Origin: Clostridiales bacterium
Lineage (GTDB): Bacteria; Bacillota; Clostridia; Oscillospirales; CAG-272
Length of the DNA: 64,000 bases
Direction: 5' to 3'
Assembly: GCA_003522145.1 (NCBI GenBank)
Contig: DPGD01000031.1
Location: forward strand, 1-64,000
Below are positions 44,807 through 55,609 of the stretch, in pieces; the first letter of the stretch is position 1, and every line of letters begins with the position of its first letter. The notes under the pieces were generated by a model that saw nothing but the letters and a program-made list of their open reading frames with translations, had not been told where the DNA came from and searched no databases. A program made the translations under genes and the position numbers.

Positions 44807-46711
44807 ATGAAGGAAGTGGAAAAACAGGGCGACCTTCCGCGCTATCTCTTCCACAAAGGGGAGAATTTTACCGCCTATGACTATTTAGGCGCTCACCGCC
44901 TGAAGGACGGAGGGGTGGTATTCCGGGTATGGGCGCCCAGGGCTCAAGGCGTATATCTGGTGTGCGACACCCTCGGCTGGGAAACCGGACGGGAGATGCA
45001 AAAGCTTTCCGATGAAGGAATATGGGAGACAACCCTTTCGGAAGCAAAAAGCCCCGAAGGAATGCGTTACAAATTCAGAGTTGTTTCGGCGGCGGGCGTA
45101 AAGTTCAAGAGCGACCCCTACGCATTCTACAGCGAGACCTTGCAAAAGAACGCTTCTATTCTCTATACCAGGAGCAATTATACCTTCAAAGATGAAAAAT
45201 ATCTTGAAAAGAGGCGAAAGATCGCCGAAAGCGGGCACTACTATCCGGCTCCGCTGAACATTTATGAGGTACACTTAGCCTCCTTCATGACGAAGGACGG
45301 CATGAGCAATGAGGACGGGGAGCACTACCTGAACTACAGAGAATTGGCCAAAAAACTGGGTGACTATGTACAGCGGACAGGCTATACCCATGTGGAATTG
45401 CTACCCATTACCGAGTACCCCTACGACGGCTCCTGGGGCTATCAGGTCTGCGGATATTTCGCCCCTACCTCCCGCTTCGGTTCGCCCGATGATTTCAAAT
45501 ACTTTGTAGACGAACTGCACAAAAGAGGCATCGGCGTTATTTTGGACTGGGTTCCGGCCCATTTTCCCAAGGACGAGCACGGTCTTTACGAATTTGACGG
45601 GGCTCCCCTATATGAATACAGCGATATTCAGCGTATGGAGCAACCCTCCTGGGGAACCAGATGCTTTGATGTGGCAAGAAACGAAGTCCGGTGTTTCCTT
45701 ATTTCCAGCGCTCTGTACTGGTTGAGGACCTATCATGTGGACGGCTTGCGGATCGATGCTGTGGCCTCCATGCTCTATTTAGACTATGACCGTATGCCCG
45801 GATACTGGACGCCGAATATCTACGGCGGGAAAGAAAATTTAGAGTCGATTGAGTTTTTCAAAAGGCTGAACACCGCCATACACCGGGAATTTCCCGATGT
45901 GCTGACCATTGCCGAAGAATCCACGGCCTTTCCAAAGGTCACAGGAAGGGTAGAGGAGGGAGGACTTGGCTTTTCCATGAAATGGAACATGGGCTGGGCA
46001 AACGATATGTTTCGTTATGTGGCCTGCGATCCGGTGGGCAGGGAAGATCTGCACTCCGCATTGACCTTTCCCATGATGTACGCCTTCAGCGAGCACTATG
46101 TGCTTCCGGTATCCCACGACGAGGTGGTGCATGGCAAAAAGTCCCTGATCGACAAAATGTTCGGCAGCTATGAGCAGAAATTTTCCGGAATCCGGTTGTT
46201 TTTCCTCTTTCAGATGACCTTTCCCGGAAAAAAGCTCACCTTTATGGGGTGTGAATTCGGACAGTTCCGGGAGTGGGATTATAAGAATCCGTTGGAATGG
46301 TTCCTTCTCCGGTATCCCAACCATGACGGCTTGCGGAAATATTCGACAGAGTTGAACCGATTTTACCGGAACCATCCCCAGCTTTTTGAGGATGACTACA
46401 GCTGGAACGGCTTTCAGTGGATCAATGCCGATTTAGCAGGCTGGAATCTGATCAGCTACACGAGAAAGGACCTTTCGGGAAAAGCCCTTCATGTGGTACT
46501 GAACTTTTCGGGCAGTGACCGGAAAAATTACTGGCTGGAAGTTCCAAAGGACTTTGACACCTATAAAATCGTCTTTACCTCCGACAAAAAAAAGTATGGC
46601 GGAAAAACGGAGACGGGCGGTTTGAGAAAGACCTTCAAAAAAAATGACAAGACTTATATACGCCTGAATCTTTCGGCCCTTTCCGGACTGATCGTAGAAG
46701 GCGTGAAATAG
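44807..46711 (+). CDS. glgB: 1,4-alpha-glucan branching enzyme GlgB
   Basis: GlgB introduces alpha-1,6 branches into glycogen. An N-terminal CBM48 domain (about residues 25-110, [12 protein letters not shown]) precedes the GH13 catalytic domain. Catalytic landmarks are [12 protein letters not shown] (nucleophile Asp), TIAEEST (acid/base Glu) and [11 protein letters not shown] (third Asp). The 634 residues are normal. The ATG at 44807 lies eight bases after AAGGAG; a GTG nine bases upstream is less likely. It is the first gene of the glycogen cluster. Confidence 0.95.
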   Translation: MKEVEKQGDLPRYLFHKGENFTAYDYLGAHRLKDGGVVFRVWAPRAQGVYLVCDTLGWETGREMQKLSDEGIWETTLSEAKSPEGMRYKFRVVSAAGVKFKSDPYAFYSETLQKNASILYTRSNYTFKDEKYLEKRRKIAESGHYYPAPLNIYEVHLASFMTKDGMSNEDGEHYLNYRELAKKLGDYVQRTGYTHVELLPITEYPYDGSWGYQVCGYFAPTSRFGSPDDFKYFVDELHKRGIGVILDWVPAHFPKDEHGLYEFDGAPLYEYSDIQRMEQPSWGTRCFDVARNEVRCFLISSALYWLRTYHVDGLRIDAVASMLYLDYDRMPGYWTPNIYGGKENLESIEFFKRLNTAIHREFPDVLTIAEESTAFPKVTGRVEEGGLGFSMKWNMGWANDMFRYVACDPVGREDLHSALTFPMMYAFSEHYVLPVSHDEVVHGKKSLIDKMFGSYEQKFSGIRLFFLFQMTFPGKKLTFMGCEFGQFREWDYKNPLEWFLLRYPNHDGLRKYSTELNRFYRNHPQLFEDDYSWNGFQWINADLAGWNLISYTRKDLSGKALHVVLNFSGSDRKNYWLEVPKDFDTYKIVFTSDKKKYGGKTETGGLRKTFKKNDKTYIRLNLSALSGLIVEGVK

Positions 46712-46725
46712 AACGGAGGAAGGAT

Positions 46726-47949
46726 ATGTTTAGCAAAAAAGAATGTGTGGCAATGCTATTGGCAGGGGGACAGGGAAGCAGGCTGTACGCTTTAACCGAA
46801 ACAACCGCCAAACCGGCCGTCCCCTTCGGCGGAAAATACCGGATCATCGATTTTCCCCTTTCCAACTGCGTGAATTCGGGCATCGATACCGTAGGTGTTC
46901 TGACGCAGTACCAGCCGTTGGTGCTGAACGAATACATCGGCAACGGTCAGCCCTGGGACTTGGACCGGACCTCCGGGGGAGTGATGGTGCTACCGCCCTA
47001 TCAGGCAAAGGACGGTGCGGACTGGTATAAAGGCACCGCCAACGCCATTTATCAGAACCTGAACTTCATCAACCGCTACGATCCGGATTATGTGCTGATT
47101 CTGTCCGGCGACCATATTTACAATATGGATTATTCTCTGATGCTGGATTTCCACAAAAAGCACAACGCAGACTGCACCATCGCCGTTTTCAGAGTTCCGC
47201 TGTCCGAAGCCTCCCGCTTCGGTATCATGTATACCGACGAGAACGGAAGGATCACCGAATTTGCGGAAAAACCCAAGAATCCCAAGTCCACCCTGGCCTC
47301 CATGGGCATCTACATCTTTAATCGGAGGATTTTAGAGAAATTCCTGATTGCCGATGCGGCAAATAAGGATTCGGAAAATGATTTCGGCAAAAACATCATT
47401 CCCGCCATGCTGAATTCGGGAGCGAATATGTATGCTTACCGCTTCGACGGGTATTGGAAGGATGTGGGCACGATCGACAGCCTTTGGGAGGCCAATATGG
47501 ATCTGCTCGGCTCCGAGCCGGTATTCAACCTGCACGACCGGCGCCATAAGATTTTTTCAAGAAACGGCGCCCGTCAGCCGCAATATATCGGCGAAGAAGC
47601 GGAAGTGACCAATTCGCTGGTGACCGAAGGATGTGAAATCTACGGCAAGGTCTTTAATTCGGTCTTGTTCTCGGGTGTTTATGTAGCGCCCGGAGCGGTA
47701 GTCCGGGACAGTGTGATCTTTTCGGACAGCAAAATCTTAGGCGGGGCTGTCATCAATTATTCCATGCTCGATCACGATGTGGTGGTCGGCACCGGGGCAG
47801 TGGTCGGCGAAGAGAAGAATAAAGGCGGAAAAATTGCCGTGGTGGGAGCAGATGTCTCCATAAACCCTGGAGAGGTGGTAAAGGGCGGAGCAATGCTCTA
47901 TCCTCAGACCGAAAAGGAACTTGAAAAGGAGAAGTACGAAGATGATTGA
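46726..47949 (+). CDS. glgC: Glucose-1-phosphate adenylyltransferase catalytic subunit
   Basis: GlgC makes ADP-glucose from glucose-1-phosphate and ATP. The pyrophosphorylase loop [15 protein letters not shown], the glucose-phosphate stretch [11 protein letters not shown] and the [10 protein letters not shown] motif are intact. A left-handed beta-helix follows in the C-terminal third. The 407 residues are normal. It overlaps glgD by eight bases, suggesting a GlgC-GlgD heterotetramer, as described in Bacillus/Geobacillus. Confidence 0.95.
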   Translation: MFSKKECVAMLLAGGQGSRLYALTETTAKPAVPFGGKYRIIDFPLSNCVNSGIDTVGVLTQYQPLVLNEYIGNGQPWDLDRTSGGVMVLPPYQAKDGADWYKGTANAIYQNLNFINRYDPDYVLILSGDHIYNMDYSLMLDFHKKHNADCTIAVFRVPLSEASRFGIMYTDENGRITEFAEKPKNPKSTLASMGIYIFNRRILEKFLIADAANKDSENDFGKNIIPAMLNSGANMYAYRFDGYWKDVGTIDSLWEANMDLLGSEPVFNLHDRRHKIFSRNGARQPQYIGEEAEVTNSLVTEGCEIYGKVFNSVLFSGVYVAPGAVVRDSVIFSDSKILGGAVINYSMLDHDVVVGTGAVVGEEKNKGGKIAVVGADVSINPGEVVKGGAMLYPQTEKELEKEKYEDD

Positions 47950-49072
47950 CGGCATTATTTTTTCCAATCTTCATGACGATGTAATTCCCGAACTGACCAA
48001 AGAACGCACCATGGCATCTCTGCCCTTCGGATGCCGGTATCGGCTGATCGACTTCCCCCTTTCCAACATGGTCAATTCCGGCATCAACAATGTGTATGTG
48101 GTGACACAGCGGAACTACCAGTCGTTGACCGACCATCTGGGGTCCGGGAAGGACTGGGATCTGGCCCGCCGTTCGGGCGGACTGAAAATCATGACGCCCT
48201 ACATCAGCGCTTTTGCCGGAAACGGCATTGCCCGGTTCAATTCCAGACTGGAAGCCCTGAAAAGCATTTCCAATGCCATCTTCAACATGACCAGTGATTA
48301 TGTGGTTTTGGCCGACTGCGACGGCATCTGCAACATCAACCTGAACGATATGATTGCGCAGCATGAGCGCACCGGTGCGGACATCACCATTGCCGTGAAA
48401 CGCATGAATGTGACGCCGGAGCGGGCGGAGCGGGCCGTTCTGCTTCAGTCGGATGAAAACGGCCGGGTGACGGAGGTTTGGGTTCGTCCCTCCAGAATGT
48501 CGGGAAGCTATGATGTAAACATCAACATCTGGGTGATCTCCCGCAGATACCTACAGAGTATGGTGCATGAAGGACTTGCCCGGAACCTGACCAGTATGTC
48601 CAGAGACTTTCTTTGCAGAAATCTCGGTTTTGCGAAATACATGATTTACCGTTACGAAGGCTATTATGCCTGCTTTACCTCTTTGCAGGACTATTACGCC
48701 AGCTCCATGGGGCTTTTGGGCAACGGCGAAGCACGCAATTCCATCTTCAAGGTAAAAAACCGTCCGATCATCACCAAAGTGCGAAATTCCACCCCCACCA
48801 AATACAATGAAGGAGCCGTGGTGAAGAATTCCCTGATTGCAGACGGCTGCGTCATTGAGGGAACCGTGAAGAATTCCATTCTGTTCCGGGGCGTAAAGGT
48901 CGGAAAGAACACGGTGATTGAAAATTCTATCCTCTTTCAGGATACCTACACCGGAAACAATGTGACCCTGAACTGTGTGATCACCGACAAGAATGTGGTC
49001 ATCCGGGATTACCGGAACCTTTCGGGCTACAGTACCATGCCTTTCTGCATCGGCAAGAGCAAAATGGTGTAA
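47942..49072 (+). CDS. glgD: ADP-glucose pyrophosphorylase regulatory-type subunit GlgD
   Basis: GlgD is the paralogous subunit of the Firmicute ADP-glucose pyrophosphorylase. It keeps the fold ([11 protein letters not shown] and LFERGHKIG-type beta-helix repeats) but lacks the GGxGxRL loop, reading SNLHDDV where GlgC has the catalytic loop. The GDHIYNMD motif of GlgC is CDGICNIN here. These losses fit a regulatory or accessory subunit. The 376 residues are typical. ATG 47942 has AAGGAGA eight bases upstream. Confidence 0.93.
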   Translation: MIDGIIFSNLHDDVIPELTKERTMASLPFGCRYRLIDFPLSNMVNSGINNVYVVTQRNYQSLTDHLGSGKDWDLARRSGGLKIMTPYISAFAGNGIARFNSRLEALKSISNAIFNMTSDYVVLADCDGICNINLNDMIAQHERTGADITIAVKRMNVTPERAERAVLLQSDENGRVTEVWVRPSRMSGSYDVNINIWVISRRYLQSMVHEGLARNLTSMSRDFLCRNLGFAKYMIYRYEGYYACFTSLQDYYASSMGLLGNGEARNSIFKVKNRPIITKVRNSTPTKYNEGAVVKNSLIADGCVIEGTVKNSILFRGVKVGKNTVIENSILFQDTYTGNNVTLNCVITDKNVVIRDYRNLSGYSTMPFCIGKSKMV

Positions 49073-49093
49073 ACGAAAAATACAGAGAAAAGA

Positions 49094-50536
49094 ATGGTTG
49101 GAAAAATGAGTAAGGAAGAGAAAAAGATACTTTTTGTTGCATCGGAAGCCAATCCTTATGCCGGCACCGGCGGCTTGGGCGATGTGATCGGCTCTTTGCC
49201 CAAATCCATTGCGGCGGCAGACCCTCAGGCAGATGTGCGTGTGGTGATCCCGCTTTACGGAACCATCAAAGAGGAATACCGGAAGCAGATGACCAAAGTG
49301 GACGAATTCTATGTGGGCTTATCCTGGCGGAATCAGTATTGCGGTGTCTATATGTTGAAAAATCAGGGAGTCACTTTTTATTTTCTGGACAACGAGTACT
49401 ATTTCAAGAGAAATGTGCTCTACGGGAACTATGATGACGGCGAGCGGTACGCCTACTTCTGCAAAGCGGCTATGGAAATGACTGCAAGGCAGAATTTTAT
49501 TCCGGACATTCTCCATGCAAACGACTGGCAGGCCGCTTTGAGCGTGATCTACCTGAAGTACAAATATCATTTTCCGGGAACAAAGGCCATCTACACGATT
49601 CACAACATTGAATATCAGGGAATGTACGGTCTGGAAATCTTAGGCGATGTCTTTGATCTGGGGCCGGAAGCTCAGGCGGATGTGACCTACAACGGCTGTA
49701 TCAACCTGACAAAGGGCGCCATGGTCTGTGCGGACAAGATCACTACGGTTTCACAGCGCTATTCCGAAGAAATCCGGATGGAATACTTCGCAAGCGGTCT
49801 GCACTATGCCGTGCGGGATTGCTCCTACAAGCTCTGCGGCATTGTGAACGGCATTGATTATGCGGAATATGACCCGAAAAAGAACAAGGACATTCCGGCA
49901 AACTACTCCAAAACCAACATGAAGAACAAGCAACTATGCAAATTGGAAGTACAACGGCTTTTCGGACTGCCCGAATCGCCTCATCCCCCCCTCGTTGCCA
50001 TGATTTCCAGGCTTGCTTCCCACAAGGGCTTTGATTTGGTGCGCTATGTGATGGAGGACCTGCTGCAAAGGGATCTTCAATTCGTGCTGTTAGGCACGGG
50101 AGAAGCGGAATTGGAACAGTTTTTTGACAATATGTCCAAGAAATACCCTCAGAAGTGCCGGGTGATGCTGGCGTACAACAAGGCGATTGCCAAGACGATT
50201 TACGCCGGCGCCGATATTTTTCTCATGCCTTCCAAGAGCGAACCCTGCGGTCTTGCCCAGATGATGGCTTGCCGCTACGGCACGGTCCCGGTGGTCCGGG
50301 AGGTAGGGGGACTGTACGACACCATCCACGCCTTCAATCCCGAAACAGGAACCGGCAACGGAGTGACCTTCAAAAGCTACGACGCCTATGATATGCTGAA
50401 CGCCGTGGATAGGGCGCTGGGACTCTACGAAAACCAGAGAAACTGGAAAAAGATCACCTACAACGCCATGGATTCCGATTTCTCCTGGCAGCGTTCCGCC
50501 CAAAGCTATCTGGAGCTTTACAATTCCATTTTATAA
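49094..50536 (+). CDS. glgA: Glycogen synthase (ADP-glucose type)
   Basis: This GT5 glucosyltransferase extends alpha-1,4-glucan from ADP-glucose. The N-terminal loop is AGTGGLGDVIGSLPK; the Lys of the classical KTGGL motif is replaced by Gly, a variant I have seen in other Firmicute GlgA proteins. The C-terminal domain shows SRLASHKGFDL and SKSEPCGLAQMMAC with the conserved E-X7-E glutamates. The 480 residues are normal. It lies between glgD and glgP. Confidence 0.95.
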   Translation: MVGKMSKEEKKILFVASEANPYAGTGGLGDVIGSLPKSIAAADPQADVRVVIPLYGTIKEEYRKQMTKVDEFYVGLSWRNQYCGVYMLKNQGVTFYFLDNEYYFKRNVLYGNYDDGERYAYFCKAAMEMTARQNFIPDILHANDWQAALSVIYLKYKYHFPGTKAIYTIHNIEYQGMYGLEILGDVFDLGPEAQADVTYNGCINLTKGAMVCADKITTVSQRYSEEIRMEYFASGLHYAVRDCSYKLCGIVNGIDYAEYDPKKNKDIPANYSKTNMKNKQLCKLEVQRLFGLPESPHPPLVAMISRLASHKGFDLVRYVMEDLLQRDLQFVLLGTGEAELEQFFDNMSKKYPQKCRVMLAYNKAIAKTIYAGADIFLMPSKSEPCGLAQMMACRYGTVPVVREVGGLYDTIHAFNPETGTGNGVTFKSYDAYDMLNAVDRALGLYENQRNWKKITYNAMDSDFSWQRSAQSYLELYNSIL

Positions 50537-50565
50537 TTTTTTAGGAAAGCGAATAGAAATCAAAC

Positions 50566-53013
50566 ATGAATAAACAAACAGCTACAACCATAAAAGAAGC
50601 AGTCAGCGAAAAGGATTTCATTTCAGCCCTATCCGGAAAGTTGGCCCGCTACTATAATGTCACTATGGAGGAAGCCGGTAAGGAACAGTATTTCGGTGCC
50701 CTTCAGCTGGTGGTTCGGGATATTCTTTCTCAGAAAAGAGCCAAGTTCAAGGAACACATCCGGAAAGAACAGGCAAAGAGAGTGTACTATCTCTGCATCG
50801 AATTTCTGATTGGCAGACAGTTGAAGAACAACATCCTGAATCTGGGGATGGAAACAGAAGTCCGTGAGCTTCTTTCCAAAAGAGGACTGACCTTTGAGGA
50901 GGTTTGCGAGCTGGAAGCAGACCCGGGCTTGGGCAACGGAGGCTTGGGGCGTCTGGCGGCCTGCTTTATGGACGCTTTGACTACCGGAGACTATCCGGCT
51001 ACCGGATGCTGCATTCTCTACGACTACGGTATGTTCAAGCAGAAGATCGTGGACGGCGAGCAGGTGGAATTGCCGGACATCTGGCTGCCTTCGGAAAGTC
51101 CTTCGCTGATTCCCCGCAACGATAAAGCGGTCACTGTCCGCTTCGGCGGAAAGATCCAGGAGAAATGGACAAACGATCACTGTGAAATTATTCACACCGA
51201 CTATGAGGAGGTACAGGCGATCCCCTATGACCTTCTGATCTCCGGCTATGATTGCAAAGCGGTCAACACTTTGCGGCTTTACAGAGCCAAGGACACCAGA
51301 ACCTTCAATATGGGACTGTTTTCTCAGGGAGAATATGTAAAGGCTATTCAGGAATCCTCCAATGCGGAGGTAATTTCAAAGGTTCTTTACCCGGCAGATA
51401 ACCATACGGAAGGAAAAATCCTGCGCCTGACCCAACAGTATTTTTTGGTGTCCGCTTCCTTGCAGAACATTATTTCCGATCATCTGCGGCGCTATGGAAC
51501 CTTGTCCAACTTCTCCGAGAAGGTGGCTCTCCACATCAATGATACCCATCCCGCCCTGGTGGTTCCCGAATTGATGAGAATTCTGATGGACATCTATTCC
51601 TATTCCTGGGAGGAGGCATGGAATGTGGTGACCCAAACCGTCACCTACACCAACCACACCGTTTTGCCGGAGGCCTTGGAATGCTGGAACGAGGATCTGT
51701 TTGCCCTGCGTCTGCCCCGTATTCACAGCATTATCTGTGAGATCAACCGCCGTTTTTGTGCGGATCTGTGGAATGCTTACCCCGGCGACTGGGATCGGAT
51801 TTCCAGAATGTCCATCGTTTGCAACCACAGCGTACGGATGGCCAATCTGTCTGTGGTGGCCTCTCATACGGTCAACGGCGTTTCGGAACTGCATTCCGAA
51901 ATCCTCAAGAATACCGTTTTCCGGGATTTCTATACCTACACACCCGGAAAATTCACCAATGTGACTAACGGAATCGCCCATAGGCGCTGGCTTTGCTTCT
52001 CCAATCCGGGACTTGCGTCACTTTTGGATGAAACGATCGGGGTCTCCTACCGGAAACAGCCTGAAAATCTGAAGGATTTTCTGAAATACGAAGAGGACAA
52101 ACAGGTTTTACAGCGTTTGGCCGCTATCAAAAGAGAAAACAAGGTTCGTTTTTCCGAGTATTGCAGGGAACGAACCGGCATCCTGCCGGATCCGGATTCC
52201 CTGTTCGATGTACAGATCAAAAGAATGCACGAATATAAAAGGCAGCTTTTGAACTGCCTGCGGATCATTTATCTGTACGATCAGCTCTTGGAAAATCCGG
52301 ATTTGGAGATGCAGCCTCAGACCTTCATTTTCGGTGCCAAGGCGGCTCCCGGATATTACATGGCCAAAAAGATCATTACGCTCATCTGGAATATCAGCAG
52401 GGAAATCGAAAAGAACCCGAAAATTGCCGAAAAATTAAGGGTGATTTTTATGGATGACTATAATGTTTCCATGGCCGAGATCCTCATTCCGGCTTCCGAA
52501 ATCAGCGAGCAGATTTCTTTGGCAGGGAAGGAAGCCAGCGGCACCGGCAATATGAAGCAGATGATCAACGGCGCTCTGACCGTTGGTACCTATGACGGAG
52601 CCAACGTGGAAATGACCCAGGCGGTGGGTGAGGACAATATTTATATTTTCGGTCTTCGGAACAACGAAGTGGATGAATTGTGGAAAAAGGGCTACTGTGC
52701 CTCCGACTACTACAACAACAGTCCGGCCCTTCGCCGCACCATTGGCCGGTTGAGCGAAGGCTTTAACGGTGTTTCCTTCAAGGAAATGGCATCCTATCTG
52801 CTGATGACTCAGGGAATAGCCGACCCCTATATGTGCCTTGCCGACTTTGACGATTATTGCACGACCCACGATCGGGCGTTGGCCGACTACAAGGATACGC
52901 TCAAGTGGAACAGAATGTCCCTGCACAACATCGCCGGTGCAGGCTATTTTGCCGCCGATCGGAGCATTGGAGAGTATGCGGACCGAATCTGGAAATTAAA
53001 GGCCGTGAAATGA
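50566..53013 (+). CDS. glgP: Glycogen/starch phosphorylase
   Basis: GlgP releases glucose-1-phosphate from glycogen ends with orthophosphate. The PLP-binding lysine is in EASGTGNMKQMINGALT, and the GGLGRLAACF-type motif near residue 125 is present. The 815 residues match the family. Its stop overlaps the next gene's start (ATGA). The cluster thus contains synthesis and degradation together, so flux is probably controlled allosterically rather than by separate transcription. Confidence 0.96.
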   Translation: MNKQTATTIKEAVSEKDFISALSGKLARYYNVTMEEAGKEQYFGALQLVVRDILSQKRAKFKEHIRKEQAKRVYYLCIEFLIGRQLKNNILNLGMETEVRELLSKRGLTFEEVCELEADPGLGNGGLGRLAACFMDALTTGDYPATGCCILYDYGMFKQKIVDGEQVELPDIWLPSESPSLIPRNDKAVTVRFGGKIQEKWTNDHCEIIHTDYEEVQAIPYDLLISGYDCKAVNTLRLYRAKDTRTFNMGLFSQGEYVKAIQESSNAEVISKVLYPADNHTEGKILRLTQQYFLVSASLQNIISDHLRRYGTLSNFSEKVALHINDTHPALVVPELMRILMDIYSYSWEEAWNVVTQTVTYTNHTVLPEALECWNEDLFALRLPRIHSIICEINRRFCADLWNAYPGDWDRISRMSIVCNHSVRMANLSVVASHTVNGVSELHSEILKNTVFRDFYTYTPGKFTNVTNGIAHRRWLCFSNPGLASLLDETIGVSYRKQPENLKDFLKYEEDKQVLQRLAAIKRENKVRFSEYCRERTGILPDPDSLFDVQIKRMHEYKRQLLNCLRIIYLYDQLLENPDLEMQPQTFIFGAKAAPGYYMAKKIITLIWNISREIEKNPKIAEKLRVIFMDDYNVSMAEILIPASEISEQISLAGKEASGTGNMKQMINGALTVGTYDGANVEMTQAVGEDNIYIFGLRNNEVDELWKKGYCASDYYNNSPALRRTIGRLSEGFNGVSFKEMASYLLMTQGIADPYMCLADFDDYCTTHDRALADYKDTLKWNRMSLHNIAGAGYFAADRSIGEYADRIWKLKAVK

Positions 53014-54890
53014 TGGCAGAGCTTTTGAAGGACAATCAGGTGCGGGTGGAGCTGCAGGCCTCCCGCACCAAGGAAGCACGGCTGTTTTCTTCCTTTGAGT
53101 ATGGAGAAAACCTGAATTTTTCCCTGGTTTTCGGCGATTTTGCTCTTGCGCAGAATGCCGTCATGCAGTTGGTCCGGGACGAGGACGGGGAGGAACTGTA
53201 CATTCAGGGCACGAAAATCGGCAATCGGTTTGATTTTCCGATAGACACCGCCCGCATCTGCCCGGAGAGTGAACAGCGGGGATTGTTTTACTATCTCTTC
53301 TTTCTGGATAACCGGGTCCTTTCCCAGAACGAATTCGGTTTCGGAATGTACATTTCTGACTCTGCCAAGGACTGCAGTCGGTTTCAGCTTTCGGTATATC
53401 AACAGGGAACCAACCGTCCGACCGGAAAGGAAGGGGGAATTCTCTACCAGATCTTTCCCGACCGCTTTTGCAAAAGCGACCGGTCTTTTACGAAGGAAGG
53501 GGCGGTGCTTGAAGAGGATTGGTATGCCAACATCCGGGAATATGCCGAAAAGCCGGGAGACCCGGTGAAAAACAACCATTTCTTTGGGGGAGATCTGTAC
53601 GGAGTGGCATCCAAGCTGGAGTATCTTGAAAGCCTTGGGGTGACCATGCTCTATCTGAATCCCATTTTCAAGGCGGCCTCCAACCATCGCTACGACACCG
53701 GAGACTACAGTCAGGTGGATGAGTTGCTCGGCGGGGAGGAGGGCCTTCGGTACCTGCTGGAAGTCTGCAGGGATTATGGAATCGAGGTCATTCTGGACGG
53801 AGTGTTCAATCATACCGGTGCGGACAGCCTTTATTTCAACAAGGAAGGCCGCTATCCCTCTGTAGGTGCCTATCAAAGCAAGACCTCCCCCTATTTTGAC
53901 TGGTACACCTTCAAGGAGTTTCCCGATTCCTATGATTGCTGGTGGGGAATAAAAATTCTGCCGAAGGTAAACTTCCGGAACGAAAGCTATCGAAATTTCA
54001 TTGCCGGGAAAGACGGTATTCTTGAAAAGTACATGAAAATGGGTGTTGCCGGCTGGCGACTGGATGTGGCAGACGAATTGTCAGATGAAATGCTGGATGC
54101 CATCCGCCAAAGGGTAGCGCAGAACGATCCCTGCGCTCCTGTTTTCGGCGAAGTGTGGGAGGACGCCTCCAACAAGATTGCCTATTCCCAAAGAAGGCAT
54201 TATTTTACCGGAGGACAACTGACCTCGGTGATGAACTATCCGTTAAAAAATGCGATCATTGCGTTTCTTTCCGAGAGAGATGCGGAATTCCTGTTTTTCA
54301 CCATGCGGATTCTGTACAGCCACTATCCGAAGGCCGTGTCGGATATGCAGATGAATCTGCTGTCGACCCACGATACCGAACGAATCCTGACGGTCTTAGC
54401 CGGCTCTCCCCAAGGGAACGAGGACAATGCAGTGTTATCCGCCGCCCGCCTTTCGGAAGAGGAGCGGAGAAATGCCAAAAGGCTTTTGAAGCTCGCTGTG
54501 ATTCTTCAGATGTTTTTGCCCGGAATTCCCTGCATTTACTACGGCGATGAAATCGGTATGGAGGGATACCGGGATCCCTTTAACCGACAGACTTATAAGT
54601 GGGGACAGGAGGATGAGGAGGTTCTTGCTTTCTATCGGAAGGTCACAAAGCTTCGCCGTTCTCTACTCCTGCTTGCCGACGCTTACTATGAAGGGTGTTC
54701 CTGTGAAAACGGATTGTTTGTTTTTCGCCGTTTTGACGACAGACAGACCTTAACGGTAGCGGTGAACCGTTCGGAAGAAGAGAGAGGTTTTGAAGCTCCG
54801 ATGGAGTCCTGCTCGCTGTTCCGTCAGGTGACGGGCAGGCGCTTCACGGTGGAACCGGACGGCTTTGAAGTGGTTTTGTCCTTGGAGTAA
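53010..54890 (+). CDS. GH13 alpha-glucosidase/maltogenic amylase-like enzyme
   Basis: This is a GH13 hydrolase of 626 residues, starting with an N-terminal beta domain of about 140 residues as in neopullulanase/cyclomaltodextrinase (GH13_20). Catalytic residues occur in GWRLDVADE (nucleophile), FGEVWED (acid/base) and LSTHDTERI. Conserved region DGVFNHTGAD is also present. The start overlaps the glgP stop. No signal peptide is seen, so a cytoplasmic role in trimming oligosaccharides left by glgP is likely. The subfamily is inferred. Confidence 0.88.
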   Translation: MMAELLKDNQVRVELQASRTKEARLFSSFEYGENLNFSLVFGDFALAQNAVMQLVRDEDGEELYIQGTKIGNRFDFPIDTARICPESEQRGLFYYLFFLDNRVLSQNEFGFGMYISDSAKDCSRFQLSVYQQGTNRPTGKEGGILYQIFPDRFCKSDRSFTKEGAVLEEDWYANIREYAEKPGDPVKNNHFFGGDLYGVASKLEYLESLGVTMLYLNPIFKAASNHRYDTGDYSQVDELLGGEEGLRYLLEVCRDYGIEVILDGVFNHTGADSLYFNKEGRYPSVGAYQSKTSPYFDWYTFKEFPDSYDCWWGIKILPKVNFRNESYRNFIAGKDGILEKYMKMGVAGWRLDVADELSDEMLDAIRQRVAQNDPCAPVFGEVWEDASNKIAYSQRRHYFTGGQLTSVMNYPLKNAIIAFLSERDAEFLFFTMRILYSHYPKAVSDMQMNLLSTHDTERILTVLAGSPQGNEDNAVLSAARLSEEERRNAKRLLKLAVILQMFLPGIPCIYYGDEIGMEGYRDPFNRQTYKWGQEDEEVLAFYRKVTKLRRSLLLLADAYYEGCSCENGLFVFRRFDDRQTLTVAVNRSEEERGFEAPMESCSLFRQVTGRRFTVEPDGFEVVLSLE

Positions 54891-54912
54891 AAGAGAAAAG
54901 GAGTCTTAAGGT

Positions 54913-55518
54913 ATGGTACAAACAAAGAAAAATGAACATCTGGAGCGATTTGCTTATATTGTGCGGATCCTGACCGCTCCCTCTATTTTGGCTGTCCTTT
55001 TGGCAACGGTCCTGTTTTTGGAACTCGAGGAGATTTCTTTTCCCGACTATCTGTTGCTCGCTCTCTTTGAAGGTATAATCCCGATTCTTGGGTACCCCAT
55101 TTGCTTTTTTGTGCCGACTCTTCACAAGAAGGGAAGAGATTTTGAACGGAAAGCGGCCTTTTTATGCTCGATTGTCGGCTATACCGGCGGAGTGATCTAC
55201 GGATTGTGCGCACAGAAAGGAACGGTTCTGCTGACCGCCTATTTTTCCTATTTCGCTTCGGTGGTCGTTCTGACCGTCGTCAACAAGGTTTTCCGTATTA
55301 AAGCCAGCGGCCATGCCTGCGGTATTTTCGGGCCGATGCTTTTGACCGTGCTTTTGTGCAGTCCGCTGTTTCTCATCCCCTGCTTATGCATTGCAGGATT
55401 GGTGGTCTTTTCCTCCCTGTATCTGAAACGGCACACCCTTTCCCAACTGATTCTCGGCAGTCTTTGTGCCGCTGTGTCCGTGGTGGTCGTGTGGCTGATT
55501 TTCAAATTTCTCCTGTAA
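54913..55518 (+). CDS. PAP2-like membrane protein
   Basis: The product has 201 residues with about six hydrophobic segments. A short stretch with KASGHACG and then KRHTLSQLILG resembles the SGH and RxxxxxHxxxD motifs of PAP2 phosphatases, with Gln in place of the final Asp. The classical first motif is not evident. It might be an inactive or divergent family member. AAAGGAG lies upstream. It is probably cotranscribed with the glycogen genes but need not be part of that pathway. Confidence 0.7.
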   Translation: MVQTKKNEHLERFAYIVRILTAPSILAVLLATVLFLELEEISFPDYLLLALFEGIIPILGYPICFFVPTLHKKGRDFERKAAFLCSIVGYTGGVIYGLCAQKGTVLLTAYFSYFASVVVLTVVNKVFRIKASGHACGIFGPMLLTVLLCSPLFLIPCLCIAGLVVFSSLYLKRHTLSQLILGSLCAAVSVVVVWLIFKFLL

Positions 55519-55530
55519 GATGCCTGTATA

Positions 55531-55570
55531 AAAAAGCCTGAACCTCCTTTAAGCGGTGTTCAGGCTTTTT
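55531..55570. terminator. Bidirectional terminator after the glycogen cluster
   Basis: AAAAAGCCTGAAC (55531-55543) pairs perfectly with GTTCAGGCTTTTT (55558-55570). It can end transcription from both strands: the glg cluster and the membrane gene at 55610. Confidence 0.88.
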
Positions 55571-55609
55571 GACTTCTTGATTTTGGAAACCGGGTCCCTG
55601 TGGAACCGG

